Below, one piece after another: positions 55,737 through 64,000 of a stretch of DNA of 64,000 nt; the first letter of the stretch is position 1; each line of letters opens with the position of its first letter. The DNA is taken from positions 3,658,001-3,722,000 of the forward strand of contig NZ_CP187926.1 in NCBI RefSeq assembly GCF_049933045.1. Reading direction: 5' to 3'. The notes under the pieces were generated by a model. It made no database searches, had not been told where the DNA came from, and saw only the letters and a list, made by a program, of their open reading frames with translations. Both the position numbers and the translations under genes were made by a program. This DNA comes from Pseudocolwellia sp049933045. Its GTDB lineage: Bacteria > Pseudomonadota > Gammaproteobacteria > Enterobacterales > Alteromonadaceae.

Positions 55737-56219
55737 CTATAAATGACTAAGGTCTTCCCATTCATCTTCATTCAATATTTTTTCTGCATCTAATAAAATC
55801 AAAAGCTCTCCGCTCTTGTTCGACACACCATCAATAAATTTAGCGGTTTCATCGTTACCAACATTAGGCGCTACATCAACATCGCTTGCTTGTAAGCTGA
55901 TCACTTCAGCAACACTATCAACAAGAATACCTATAATTTGTTTTCCAACTTCTAAAATAACAATACGAGAATCGTCAGTGATTTCATAATCAGGTAAACC
56001 GAATTTTTCACGCGTATTTAAAACACTGATCACACTACCACGTAAATTAATAATACCTAATACATAGCTTGGTGCACCTGGAATTGGAGATATTTCACTG
56101 TAACGTTGAATTTCTTGAACTTTAAGCACACGGATACCGTAACTCTCACCGCCTAAACTAAATTTTACCCACTGTGTTGTTTCATTTTGTGAATTAGATC
56201 CCGTTGTTGATTTACTCAT
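55737..56219 (-). CDS. cheW: CheW-type chemotaxis coupling protein
   Basis: 160 residues forming one CheW domain: WVKFSLGGESYGIRVLKVQE, ISPIPGAPSYVLGIINLRGS, VISVLNTREKFGLPDYEITD and GILVDSVAEVISLQASDVDV. It links chemoreceptors to CheA. No other che gene is adjacent, so it is an orphan copy or a remote part of the main system. AGTT leader and own promoter region in the 210-bp gap upstream. Confidence 0.92.
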   Translation of the reverse strand: MSKSTTGSNSQNETTQWVKFSLGGESYGIRVLKVQEIQRYSEISPIPGAPSYVLGIINLRGSVISVLNTREKFGLPDYEITDDSRIVILEVGKQIIGILVDSVAEVISLQASDVDVAPNVGNDETAKFIDGVSNKSGELLILLDAEKILNEDEWEDLSHL

Positions 56220-56372
56220 GTTTAACTCCAGTGTGCACTTTAATAGTTGCTGTATATAAATACTTTAGTTGGTACTACTGAATTATACAATTAAATACCG
56301 CTAAGTACTGATTTAATAAAGTTAATTAAGTAGGTCGCACAAAACAGAGATCAATCACCAAATCGTAGATAC

Positions 56373-56410
56373 AAAAAAGCCCCTGCTACAAAGTTTGCAT
56401 AGGGGCTTTA
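56373..56410 (-). terminator. Terminator of the CoA-transferase operon
   Basis: AAAGCCCCT / AGGGGCTTT around TGC...GCAT, with A and T runs on both sides; 20 bp beyond the scoB stop. Confidence 0.8.
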
Positions 56411-56429
56411 ATATCATTTTTAACGAGTA

Positions 56430-57089
56430 TTAAGAGAATGTCATCTCAGGTACATTTGCAGGTACAACTAACTCACCTGCCGTTAATTTAATAATGTCTT
56501 CTACTGAAACACCTGGCGCACGTTCAAGTAAATGGAATTTACCATCTTTAATTTCAATAAACGCCAAATCAGTAAGTACCTTCTTAATGCAGCCTTTACC
56601 TGTTAACGGTAAGGTACATTCAGCTAGAAGTTTAGACTCACCGTGTTTAGAAGCATGTGTCATGGTAACAATAATGTTATCTGCGCCAGCCACTAAATCC
56701 ATTGCGCCGCCCATGCCTTTAATTAACTTGCCTGGGATCATGTACGAAGCGATATTACCTTGGCAATCTACTTCAAACGCACCTAAAACCGTTAAGTCTA
56801 CATGGCCACCACGTATCATGGCAAAAGACTCTGCGCTATCAAATAACGATGCTCCTGTTGCCATAGTGACCGTTTGTTTACCTGCATTAATTAAATCAGC
56901 ATCCACTTCTTCATCTGTTGGAAACTGACCCATGCCGAGTAAGCCGTTTTCTGATTGAAGCATAACTTCAATACCTTCAGGAACATAGTTGGCAACTAAG
57001 GTTGGAATACCAATGCCTAAGTTAACGTAATATCCGTCTTGTAATTCTTGTGCAACGCGCTGCGCTAATTGTTCTCTTGATAAAGCCAT
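56430..57089 (-). CDS. scoB: 3-ketoacid CoA-transferase subunit B
   Basis: 219 residues. Moves CoA from succinyl-CoA to a 3-ketoacid such as acetoacetate. Signatures are YVNLGIGIPTLVANYVPEGI, the active-site Glu in LQSENGLLGMG, GGHVDLTVLGAFEVDCQGN and MTHASKHGESKLL. Paired with subunit A 12 bp upstream. No hydroxybutyrate or acetoacetate genes are next to it, so the exact ketoacid is not shown by context. Confidence 0.92.
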   Translation of the reverse strand: MALSREQLAQRVAQELQDGYYVNLGIGIPTLVANYVPEGIEVMLQSENGLLGMGQFPTDEEVDADLINAGKQTVTMATGASLFDSAESFAMIRGGHVDLTVLGAFEVDCQGNIASYMIPGKLIKGMGGAMDLVAGADNIIVTMTHASKHGESKLLAECTLPLTGKGCIKKVLTDLAFIEIKDGKFHLLERAPGVSVEDIIKLTAGELVVPANVPEMTFS

Positions 57090-57101
57090 AATATTGCTCC
57101 C

Positions 57102-57806
57102 TTAAGCTGAAGGACGTGTAGTACGTTGTTCAATTACTTTCTCGAAGTTGCCCTTAATAACACGGTCAACATAAATACCTGGCGTATGAATATGATCTGG
57201 GTCTAACTCGCCTGGCTGAACAATTTCTTCCACTTCAACGACTGTAATTTTTCCTGCCGTTGCAGCCATAGGATTAAAGTTACGCGCAGTTTTACGGAAA
57301 ACTAAATTACCGTAGGTATCCGCCTTCCAAGCTTTAACAATGGCGAAGTCACCTTTAATAGACTCTTCTAAAATGTAATGACGACCATTTATTTCGCGTG
57401 TTTCTTTACCTTCAGCAACGGGCGTTCCGTAACCTGTCGCAGTAAAAAATGCTGGAATACCCGCACCTGCTGCACGCATTTTTTCAGCTAGCGTACCTTG
57501 TGGCGTTAATTCAACTTCTAGCTCGCCACTCATCATTTGGCGTTCAAATTCTTCGTTCTCGCCCACGTAAGAAGCCACCATCTTTTTGACTTGCTTATCA
57601 TGTAACAAAATACCTAAACCGTGATTCGTTGTGCCACAGTTATTTGAAACTATGGTTAGGCCTTTAGTGCCTTTCTTTTTAATTTCTTTAATTAAATTTT
57701 CTGGATTACCACAAAGACCGAAGCCGCCTGCAATAATTGTCATACCGTCTTCTAAGCCAGACATGGCCTCTTCGTAACTTTCAACCACTTTGTTAAAACC
57801 CGACAT
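57102..57806 (-). CDS. scoA: 3-ketoacid CoA-transferase subunit A
   Basis: About 234 residues. SGLEDGMTIIAGGFGLCGNP, IVSNNCGTTNHGLGILL, FFTATGYGTPVAEGKETREI and NFNPMAATAGKITVVEVEE are typical of the alpha subunit. The start is set at the ATG at 57806, nine bases after GGAG, rather than the upstream TTG at 57821 that would include the ribosome site in the protein. Forms a heterodimer unit with subunit B. Confidence 0.92.
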   Translation of the reverse strand: MSGFNKVVESYEEAMSGLEDGMTIIAGGFGLCGNPENLIKEIKKKGTKGLTIVSNNCGTTNHGLGILLHDKQVKKMVASYVGENEEFERQMMSGELEVELTPQGTLAEKMRAAGAGIPAFFTATGYGTPVAEGKETREINGRHYILEESIKGDFAIVKAWKADTYGNLVFRKTARNFNPMAATAGKITVVEVEEIVQPGELDPDHIHTPGIYVDRVIKGNFEKVIEQRTTRPSA

Positions 57807-58028
57807 GATATTTTTCTCCAAAATATAAATCGCTAAAACCTAATCTTTTATTCTCTACCACAGCTATAGTTTTATCAAATTTAAAGATTCAAACTATTAA
57901 TAAGTTTTATCTATCAATACGTACTTAATATATGGTTACAGATAGGCTTGGAGAAATAGCACCATTTTCTAGCCAAAGAGCTTAATAATAATCTAGAATA
58001 AGGTGATAGCAGGCAGAAGGCTAAACCT

Positions 58029-58193
58029 ATGACTAAAACTTTATGTAAGTGGAAAAAGAAAGAGATTGAAAAAGGTCTTCACGAATTAGTACATATTGTT
58101 GATAAGCCGCGCTTTGTTTGTAAAGACTGCGCGCGAGTAGCACACGATAAAGGTTACCTGTGTAAACCAGTAAAGTTACCTTTATCGAATTAA
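58029..58193 (+). CDS. Small Cys-rich conserved-type protein (54 aa)
   Basis: 54 residues, basic: MTKTLCKWKKKEIEKGLHEL at the start, then a CxxC (FVCKDCARVAHDKG) and a fourth Cys in YLCKPV. The spacing suggests a small metal-binding knuckle. I recall similar short proteins in Shewanella-type genomes but cannot name a family. A longer minus-strand ORF over the same bases is judged a shadow. It is followed at once by a dispersed repeat pair (58195-58242). Confidence 0.6.
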   Translation: MTKTLCKWKKKEIEKGLHELVHIVDKPRFVCKDCARVAHDKGYLCKPVKLPLSN

Positions 58194-58194
58194 G

Positions 58195-58242
58195 TAACCT
58201 GAACCAATTAATGACAAAATTCATTATCCAGAGTTCAGGTTA
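58195..58242. repeat. Dispersed repeat in inverted pair
   Basis: TAACCTGAAC (58195-58204) and its inverse in CATTATCCAGAGTTCAGGTTA-like sequence (58222-58242) form a hairpin of about 10 bp. Same repeat family as 8781, 39121, 39673 and 55487. Confidence 0.6.
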
Positions 58243-58295
58243 AGTAAAAGACATTACATCAATCCCTAATAAACTCTTTAGAGTAAGGACAACAA

Positions 58296-58769
58296 ATGAT
58301 TAAGCAAAACGAGAAAATGCCAACAGGTGAATTATCAGAATTAACAGCTGACGGTATGGTTACTCATAACACAGACGAGCTATTTGCTAACAAGAAAGTT
58401 GTATTATTTGCTGTACCAGGCGCATTTACACCTACGTGTTCAGAATCTCATTTACCAGGTTATGTTGTATTAGCTGACCAACTTCAAGCTAAGGGCGTTG
58501 ATCAAATTATTTGTTTATCAGTAAACGATGCATTTGTAATGAGCGCTTGGGGTAAGGCAAGTAATGCTGAACATATTACTATGGTTGCAGACGGCGATGG
58601 CAGTTACACAAAACAGTTAGGCTTAGCATTAGAAACTGCAGCTTTTGGCGGAACACGCTCACAACGTTACGCTATGGTAATCGACAACGGCGTTGTAACA
58701 ACATTACTTGTTGAAAAACCAAAAGAATTTGAAGCAAGCAAAGCTGAAACTGTTCTAGCAAGTTTATAA
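58296..58769 (+). CDS. Peroxiredoxin (Prx5/AhpE-like redoxin)
   Basis: 157 residues. The peroxidatic Cys48 is in VPGAFTPTCSESHLPGY, with the downstream DAFVMSAWGKAS block of the Prx5 group. It reduces hydrogen peroxide and organic peroxides; glutathione or glutaredoxin is the likely reductant in this group. AAGGACAAC precedes the ATG. It lies 151 bp upstream of ferritin on the same strand; both guard against oxidative stress but are probably separate units. Confidence 0.92.
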   Translation: MIKQNEKMPTGELSELTADGMVTHNTDELFANKKVVLFAVPGAFTPTCSESHLPGYVVLADQLQAKGVDQIICLSVNDAFVMSAWGKASNAEHITMVADGDGSYTKQLGLALETAAFGGTRSQRYAMVIDNGVVTTLLVEKPKEFEASKAETVLASL

Positions 58770-58804
58770 ACAATACTAATACTATTCTAATTAGTAAAAG
58801 AAAC

Positions 58805-58848
58805 GAAAACCATTATCATTATATGTTACTGTTTTTATTATGGTTTTC
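58805..58848 (+). promoter_or_regulatory. Hairpin overlapping a Fur-box-like sequence between peroxiredoxin and ferritin
   Basis: GAAAACCAT (58805) pairs with ATGGTTTTC (58840-58848), then TTTATTTTT, a possible terminator. The left half reads ATAATGATAATGGTT on the minus strand, close to the Fur core GATAATGATAAT. Either or both functions are possible. Confidence 0.35.
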
Positions 58849-58920
58849 TTTATTTTTAACTTGAATTAATTAGATAAACCATGCAGAATACGCCCCATAA
58901 AACAACACTCGAGAAACACA

Positions 58921-59445
58921 ATGCTAAAACCTCAAATGGTTGAAAAACTAAATACCCAAATTAATTTAGAATTTTATTCATCAAACCTTTATTTACAAAT
59001 GAGTGCTTGGTGTGAAGAAAATGGCTTTGAAGGTGCTGCTAAGTTTATGCGTAAGCACGCGGCTGAAGAAATGGATCACATGACTCGCCTATTTACCTAC
59101 GTAAGTGAAACAGGTGCATTACCTATTTTAGGCGCAATTGAAGCTGCACCACATGAGTTTGAATCTTTAGGTGACCTTTTCAGAAAAACATACGAGCACG
59201 AATGTTTAATTACAGAACGTATTAACTCGTTAGCGCACGAAGCATTTTCTAACCAAGATTACTCTACGTTTAACTTCTTACAGTGGTATGTTGCTGAACA
59301 GCACGAAGAAGAAACACTATTTAAAAGTGTATTAGACAAAATCAACTTAGTGGGCGACGACGGCCACGCATTATTCTTCGTTGATAAAGATTTAGCAGCT
59401 ATGGCTAACTCAAACGCAGAAGGCAGTATTATTAAAGCTAACTAA
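58921..59445 (+). CDS. ftnA: Non-haem bacterial ferritin
   Basis: 174 residues. Four-helix ferritin with ligands in the ferroxidase centre: Glu in NLEFYSSNLYLQMS-type helix (NLEFYSSNLYLQMSAWCEEN), the EEMDHMTRLF helix with Glu and His, and the QHEEETLF helix. Stores iron and limits Fenton chemistry. Followed by a strong terminator. Confidence 0.95.
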   Translation: MLKPQMVEKLNTQINLEFYSSNLYLQMSAWCEENGFEGAAKFMRKHAAEEMDHMTRLFTYVSETGALPILGAIEAAPHEFESLGDLFRKTYEHECLITERINSLAHEAFSNQDYSTFNFLQWYVAEQHEEETLFKSVLDKINLVGDDGHALFFVDKDLAAMANSNAEGSIIKAN

Positions 59446-59468
59446 AACATCAGTTAACTTACCGTACT

Positions 59469-59496
59469 AAAAAGGAGCAATATGCTCCTTTTTTTT
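59469..59496 (+). terminator. Terminator of ferritin
   Basis: AAAAAGGAGCA-ATA... TGCTCCTTTTTTTT, a perfect stem with eight T; it also faces the convergent permease gene. Confidence 0.88.
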
Positions 59497-59516
59497 GTTT
59501 ATAATTTAATAAAAAT

Positions 59517-60635
59517 CTAAGTTTCTAAAAACCGAACCCATGATAATGTTCGATCAGACAATGTCAGTATTAGCTTAATACAAACCAGTAAAGGTACGGC
59601 AATCAACAGCCCAATCAATCCCCATAACCACCCTACTATTAATAACCAAACAATAATGATAAATGGATTAATACGCATATTTTTAGACAAGACTAAAGGC
59701 GTGATAAATTGTGATTCAAGTACATTCAGTGATAATACGCCACCTACGACTATCAATACTTTAATATCTATACCCCATTGAACTGAGCTTGCAAGCGTGA
59801 GAGCGCCCAAAGCAAAAGCAGGTCCAACGAATGGAATAAAATTAACAAAACCGACAATTAACCCCCACAGCAAAGCATCTTCCAATCCCATAAATGTAAA
59901 TAAAATCGTAGCGATTAAACTAAGAAATAAGTTAATTAAGCTAACGGTTAATATATATCGAGACAGTTGTTGCTGCACATCTAGAACAAATTTAAAGGCC
60001 TTTTTTTGCCTACTTTCAATAACGAAAAGCTGCACATAATGTCTAAAAAGTTTGGGTGAATAGACCAAGGTAAATAAAATTAAAATGATCGCGGTAATAA
60101 GCTGTATCAAGGCAAAAGGCGCTAGAACCATAAACTCTGCAGCAAAAGAAAATAATGATTCTTTTAATCGCGTTTGGATCAGAGATTTATTCTCTGAATT
60201 TTTATCAATTTTTGGTTTTTCTTTAAACCATGAAAACCAGCTATTACTTGTATCGTTTGTGTTATCTACAATATCTGCACTTTTAGTATCGATAATATTT
60301 TGATACTTATCTAACTTTTCTGAAATATGTGTCGATATTTGCGGAAGCATCTTGGTCCATTTAGTCACAGGCTCTTCCAGTTGAACCACTAACGCACTGG
60401 TAGGCACAATTAAACAACTTAATAGAAATATCGCACCCAAAACTCTTGGCACATATAAACGCTCTAGCGCATTAACACCTGAGCTGAGTAATAATGATAT
60501 TAAAGCAGACGCCACTAAAAGGAGAATTAATTCTTGCGCGAAATAGGCAGTATAAAGAACAGCTAAAACGGTTAGCGTAACAGTACAAACTAAGCTTTTA
60601 TTTACAGGTTTGTTTTCTTGAGGGATTGATGTCAC
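59517..60635 (-). CDS. AI-2E transporter family (PerM-like) membrane protein
   Basis: 372 residues with about eight hydrophobic segments: two N-terminal hairpins, a soluble stretch of ~100 residues (~85-190), then clustered helices including GLIVGFVNFIPFVGPAFALG, the most conserved family block, and NVLESQFITPLVLSKNMRIN. Members include the AI-2 exporter TqsA and other permeases, so substrate is not fixed by family. Single gene. Confidence 0.88.
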   Translation of the reverse strand: MTSIPQENKPVNKSLVCTVTLTVLAVLYTAYFAQELILLLVASALISLLLSSGVNALERLYVPRVLGAIFLLSCLIVPTSALVVQLEEPVTKWTKMLPQISTHISEKLDKYQNIIDTKSADIVDNTNDTSNSWFSWFKEKPKIDKNSENKSLIQTRLKESLFSFAAEFMVLAPFALIQLITAIILILFTLVYSPKLFRHYVQLFVIESRQKKAFKFVLDVQQQLSRYILTVSLINLFLSLIATILFTFMGLEDALLWGLIVGFVNFIPFVGPAFALGALTLASSVQWGIDIKVLIVVGGVLSLNVLESQFITPLVLSKNMRINPFIIIVWLLIVGWLWGLIGLLIAVPLLVCIKLILTLSDRTLSWVRFLET

Positions 60636-60696
60636 TTATATTCCAACCTTATTTTTAGGTGCTTAAATGGATTGGGCTTATTGTAAGTTAAAAACA

Positions 60697-60737
60697 AAAA
60701 AACAGTGATAAATTAAAAGTATTTATCACTGTTTTTA
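60697..60737. terminator. Terminator between OmpA paralogue and PerM-like gene
   Basis: AAAAACAGTGATAAAT / ATTTATCACTGTTTTT, 7-nt loop. Serves the minus-strand OmpA gene that ends at 60789. Confidence 0.8.
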
Positions 60738-60788
60738 CTTCGTATTATTTAGCGATGTAAATGAATACCGCTATTAATGCTGCTTATG

Positions 60789-61832
60789 TTACTTCTCAAC
60801 AACTTCTTTCGTTGTTGTTTGTATTTGAGCAACAACACGTTGATTTAACCTATGGTCGGCTGCTGTATTACCTTCCGATAGAAGTTGAGTTTCACCAAAG
60901 CTTTTCACACTAAGACGAGCTGGGCTAATATCGAAATTGTTAATCAAAGCATTTTGTACTGAATAAGCTCGTTTTTCTGATAAGTCTAGGTTGTAACTAG
61001 CTTCACCTGTTGAAGAACTATGGCCTTCAATTACAACATCGGTATCTTTATATTCTTTCATAAAGTCAGCTAAACGTTGAATTTCTATCATACCTTTAGG
61101 GCTTAATCCTGCACTTTCGATAGGGAAGTTAACATTTAAGTTAATAGACACACTTTCTTCGGCATATAAAGTACAACCTCTAGAGTCAACTTTAACGCTC
61201 ATTGGTGTATCTTTACAAAAATCGTCTTTATCAAAAACACCATCTTTATCGCCATCTAAATTCCTTACTACAGGCTGAATATTGGCTGGTTTTTCTGCTT
61301 TTATTGGAGCAGACTTTTTAGTGTCTCCAAAGGCATATTTATAACCTAGTTTGAAACCATGGTCTGTATAGCCATTATTCACATCACGATACATTGCAGC
61401 TTCAGTATAAATTGAAGAACGTGTGCTCAGTTCGAAGTCATAACCAATACCCACATTTACCGCGTTGTAGCTTTTAACATTATTGAAACGTTTTACACCC
61501 GTAAATAAATACATATCAGAATCTTCAGGCGAATAAATAGCGTCTACACCGTAACGATTACCGTATGATTTTTCATTACCGTTTAAAACGTCGTAGCGAG
61601 TACGAGCAAACTCTATTCTTACTTTCCAAAAGTCATTAACTGCTCTTTGTAAATCGATACCTAATGATTTACCCGCTTCTATTTGTTGCCAATCTAATGC
61701 TGTTTCTTTACCTGTACTCGATTTAACATAGTCGCCGAAAACGCCTACTTCCCAGGTTTTATCAATAGTTTCGTCTGCCATTGCTGATGTACTGATTAAT
61801 GCAGTTAAGATAGATATTTTAAAAATTTTCAT
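60789..61832 (-). CDS. OmpA-family porin with calcium-type repeat
   Basis: 347 residues: signal peptide (to SAMA), N-terminal barrel (~20-175), one thrombospondin type 3-like linker (LDGDKDGVFDKDDFCKDTP) and an OmpA C-terminal domain. As in the paralogue at 41647, GHTD is replaced by GHSS (VIEGHSSSTGEASYNLDLSE). No GTGACTTTT-type promoter is seen upstream, so it appears to be under different control from the 41647 paralogue. Confidence 0.9.
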   Translation of the reverse strand: MKIFKISILTALISTSAMADETIDKTWEVGVFGDYVKSSTGKETALDWQQIEAGKSLGIDLQRAVNDFWKVRIEFARTRYDVLNGNEKSYGNRYGVDAIYSPEDSDMYLFTGVKRFNNVKSYNAVNVGIGYDFELSTRSSIYTEAAMYRDVNNGYTDHGFKLGYKYAFGDTKKSAPIKAEKPANIQPVVRNLDGDKDGVFDKDDFCKDTPMSVKVDSRGCTLYAEESVSINLNVNFPIESAGLSPKGMIEIQRLADFMKEYKDTDVVIEGHSSSTGEASYNLDLSEKRAYSVQNALINNFDISPARLSVKSFGETQLLSEGNTAADHRLNQRVVAQIQTTTKEVVEK

Positions 61833-61938
61833 GTGTTATCCTTTGTGAAATACATTGTATGCTTTGAATAAATATTTAAGAAAAAAACAATGTATTAAGT
61901 AATTATTTAGTTATATGTTTTGAGTATTCTTTGGTGAT

Positions 61939-62514
61939 TTAAAATGTGTACTGAACAGATACACTCGCGTAATCAATTTCAGTATCTAGATTATCTATAT
62001 TCGACAAAACACCAATTTCGTCTTCATCAAAATTGAAATCAAATCTTGTGTAATTCACGTTTAAATCCCAGTCTTGAGCAATAGCGAATGTAGCTCCTGC
62101 TCCGTAAAAGAATTCATTACCATCTGTTGAGGTATTTCCAGTAGCGCCATTAATATCAGCGTCCCACCATAATTGTCCTCCGTTAACAAATAGCGAAATG
62201 TAGTCGTTAATTGGGTAACTTAGTTTCAACCCTAAAGTGTAACCATCGAGTTCAGCATTAAGATTACTGCTGCCATACTTACCAAAATCAATGTAACCAG
62301 CTTCTAGTGATACTATTTCGTTAAATTGAGTACCGACGTAAACGCTGTAAGCATTATCATCTTCATCAAAATCACTTTCGCTATCCGCACTCGTTAATCC
62401 ATAACCAGCACCTACATACAAACCATGAGTATCAATAGGAGAATCGTCAGCAGCATAAGCAGGAATGAAAAACATCGATGATAGAGCTAAAGATATTATT
62501 GATTTATTTTTCAT
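61939..62514 (-). CDS. Small outer-membrane beta-barrel protein
   Basis: 191 residues with signal peptide (MKNKSIISLALSSMFFIPAYA) and an eight-strand OmpA-like barrel: HGLYVGAGYGLTSADSESDF, YSVYVGTQFNEIVSLEAGYI, LKLSYPINDYISLFVNGG and the terminal ASVSVQYTF. Function unknown; similar small barrels are frequent in marine gammaproteobacteria. 106 bp upstream of the OmpA paralogue on the same strand, perhaps co-transcribed. Confidence 0.8.
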   Translation of the reverse strand: MKNKSIISLALSSMFFIPAYAADDSPIDTHGLYVGAGYGLTSADSESDFDEDDNAYSVYVGTQFNEIVSLEAGYIDFGKYGSSNLNAELDGYTLGLKLSYPINDYISLFVNGGQLWWDADINGATGNTSTDGNEFFYGAGATFAIAQDWDLNVNYTRFDFNFDEDEIGVLSNIDNLDTEIDYASVSVQYTF

Positions 62515-62691
62515 AAGTTTTCCTTGTACTAATTAAAAAGTTCACTAAGTACAAAGCAAATCACATACCAAAACATAAAAGCCATTATATTCAGTAAGTT
62601 ATATGTTTAAGTTGATTTTTATGGAAGGGTTTATGAAAGATAAATTGTAAAAATAACAAGGGATAAGAAAATTTTACAAAATCTGGGGAAC

Positions 62692-63768
62692 TTAATTTCC
62701 TGGCTGAGGTACATCGTGATGACTAACACTTTCTGCCTGAGTAATATCTTTTGTTCTTTTGATATCATCAGACTCAGGAGTAATTCCTTTATAGTTTTTG
62801 TTAGGTCCATAGGTCAGGGTTGTAAGTAACGGAAAGTGATCAGAGCCTATTGAAGGCAAACGTATGATTTTAGCCACAGTGAAGTGTTGGCTATGAAATA
62901 AGTGATCTAAAGGCCAGCGCGCAAACACATAAGATGTATGAAAGGTATTAAACATACCTCTGCCTATACGAGGGTCTAACAAACCACTTATTTTCCTAAA
63001 AAGTCGAGTGGTAGAAGACCAAGCCACATCATTAAGATCTCCTGAAACTACAACAGGCTGTTCAGTTTTAGCAATACTCTCTGCAACTATAATTAATTCT
63101 GCATCGCGCTCAGCCGAACGTTCGTTTTCAGTTGGGCTTGGTGGTGCAGGATGTAGAAAGTGAGCGCGCACTTTAACGCCGTTTCTCAATGTTATTGAGG
63201 TATGCATTGAGGGTATATGTGATTCAACAAGATATTTAGTTTCTTGATCTGTTAAAGGCAGTTTAGAAAAAACATGCATTCCATATAAATTATCTAAAGG
63301 ACAATTAATGGTATAAGACATTTCATTTTTTAAACTACTTAGCGCGTTTTCCCACCATAAGTCAGATTCTAAAGTAACAAGTACATCAGGCTTATGAAGC
63401 TCAACTAACTCAATTAAAGCCTCAGCATTTCTATTTGTCATAAGCACATTAGAATTAAGGACGGTTAATTGATTTTCTTCACTAGGTTCTCTTGATGCTT
63501 TGACCTCTTTACGCCAAAACCTTGTATAAGGCAAAACCCACCATAACTGCCAAACGATAGAAGATATTGTCGGGATAAAACACGCGAAAAACAAAGTAGA
63601 CGGGATTTGTATAAAGATAAATTGGCTTATTAATAAGATCATCCCAAAAAAAACAAATTGTAATCGAGGAAAATCAAAAACTCTTACAAGCCAATGAGAA
63701 CAACGTGATAACGGTATAAGCGTTGTTGCAACAAATAGAAACGTTAGGCTGATTGTAAGAAAGAGCAT
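62692..63768 (-). CDS. Membrane-anchored endonuclease/exonuclease/phosphatase family protein
   Basis: 358 residues. Three N-terminal hydrophobic helices (to ~80), then an EEP domain: LTVLNSNVLMTNRNAEALIE, VLVTLESDLWWENAL (metal-binding Glu), VVVSGDLNDVAWSSTTRLF and the C-terminal SDHFPLL with catalytic Asp-His. This arrangement matches YbhP/YafD-like proteins. The substrate could be nucleic acid, phosphoinositide-like or other phosphodiester; not determinable here. The polar C-terminal tail (~330-358) is extra. Confidence 0.85.
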   Translation of the reverse strand: MLFLTISLTFLFVATTLIPLSRCSHWLVRVFDFPRLQFVFFGMILLISQFIFIQIPSTLFFACFIPTISSIVWQLWWVLPYTRFWRKEVKASREPSEENQLTVLNSNVLMTNRNAEALIELVELHKPDVLVTLESDLWWENALSSLKNEMSYTINCPLDNLYGMHVFSKLPLTDQETKYLVESHIPSMHTSITLRNGVKVRAHFLHPAPPSPTENERSAERDAELIIVAESIAKTEQPVVVSGDLNDVAWSSTTRLFRKISGLLDPRIGRGMFNTFHTSYVFARWPLDHLFHSQHFTVAKIIRLPSIGSDHFPLLTTLTYGPNKNYKGITPESDDIKRTKDITQAESVSHHDVPQPGN

Positions 63769-64000
63769 TTTAAATCCTATTATTTGATTTTATCAATTTA
63801 CAGAAAAACAACCTGAGCGATCTGATCGTTTTATCTCAAAGCTTCACCTATCAAAACCTTTATCGGCAATATACTCAGTATAATTCAAGTTAACGATCTA
63901 TGAGGATAATTAAGAGTAAATCACCTTTAACCTTCACACTGGCGACTTACTCTTACGACTATTTTATTTTATGACCTTGGTAAGTGATTGCTATTTAAAG
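63769..64000. other. Terminal intergenic sequence
   Basis: Upstream region of the EEP protein gene; no gene, repeat or clear promoter recognised before the window ends. Confidence 0.3.

Noticed and set aside
58033..58224. 63-codon minus-strand ORF
   Set aside because: It overlaps the 54-residue Cys-rich gene and a dispersed repeat and shows no protein features.

Overview
The window is 64 kb of low-G+C chromosome from a marine gammaproteobacterium, most likely Alteromonadales of the Colwellia/Thalassotalea type. This is inferred from base composition, abundant OmpA-type and other outer-membrane proteins, the GlyGly-CTERM-like protein tail, the prlC-rsmJ linkage, and a cmpX-sigX-ompA type locus like that of pseudomonads. 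I saw no tRNA, rRNA, CRISPR array or prophage. Mobile DNA is limited to a non-autonomous inverted-repeat element (one full copy, one collapsed copy), an IS3-type transposase scrap and a dispersed palindromic repeat.

Layout. 1-3.7 kb: glutathione-dependent formaldehyde detoxification (frmA, S-formylglutathione hydrolase), a HutD/Ves protein and a class II cAMP phosphodiesterase. 4.1-5.7 kb: an XRE-2TM regulator and a PIN-like gene broken by one in-frame TGA. 5.7-13.7 kb: an M16 lipoprotein protease, a probable small RNA, polA, a DUF2780 protein and a frameshifted thioredoxin-like gene. 13.9-17.6 kb: IS3 and thioredoxin remnants, a YHS protein, then an Lrp regulator divergent from a 2OG-Fe dioxygenase/class V aminotransferase pair. 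18-24.7 kb: MscS channel, glutathione reductase, oligopeptidase A, a Tag-like glycosylase and rsmJ. 24.8-38.8 kb: a 4434-residue repeat-rich surface protein overlapping a small beta-barrel gene.

39-47 kb is an envelope-stress locus: lipoprotein, beta-barrel, OmpA porin, Bax-like hydrolase, SigX-like ECF sigma factor, CmpX-like channel, small membrane protein and OmpA lipoprotein. Three promoters here share GTGACTTTT-N13-C(G/A)TCTAA with identical spacing, which points to a local sigma-factor regulon. 47.6-55.5 kb is a signalling island with a diguanylate cyclase, a REC-GGDEF-EAL protein, three histidine kinases, a Rcp1-like regulator and a stand-alone membrane protein resembling the ethylene-binding domain of ETR1. 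55.7-63.8 kb holds CheW, a ketoacid CoA-transferase, a small Cys-rich protein, peroxiredoxin, ferritin, an AI-2E-family permease, two more outer-membrane proteins and a membrane-anchored endonuclease/exonuclease/phosphatase protein.

The most unusual signals are the shared sigma-factor promoter motif, the ethylene-receptor-like sensor, a ladder of five start codons at exact 13-nt spacing in front of rsmJ, the giant surface protein with an internal segmental duplication, and a promoter-plus-terminator small RNA unit downstream of polA.
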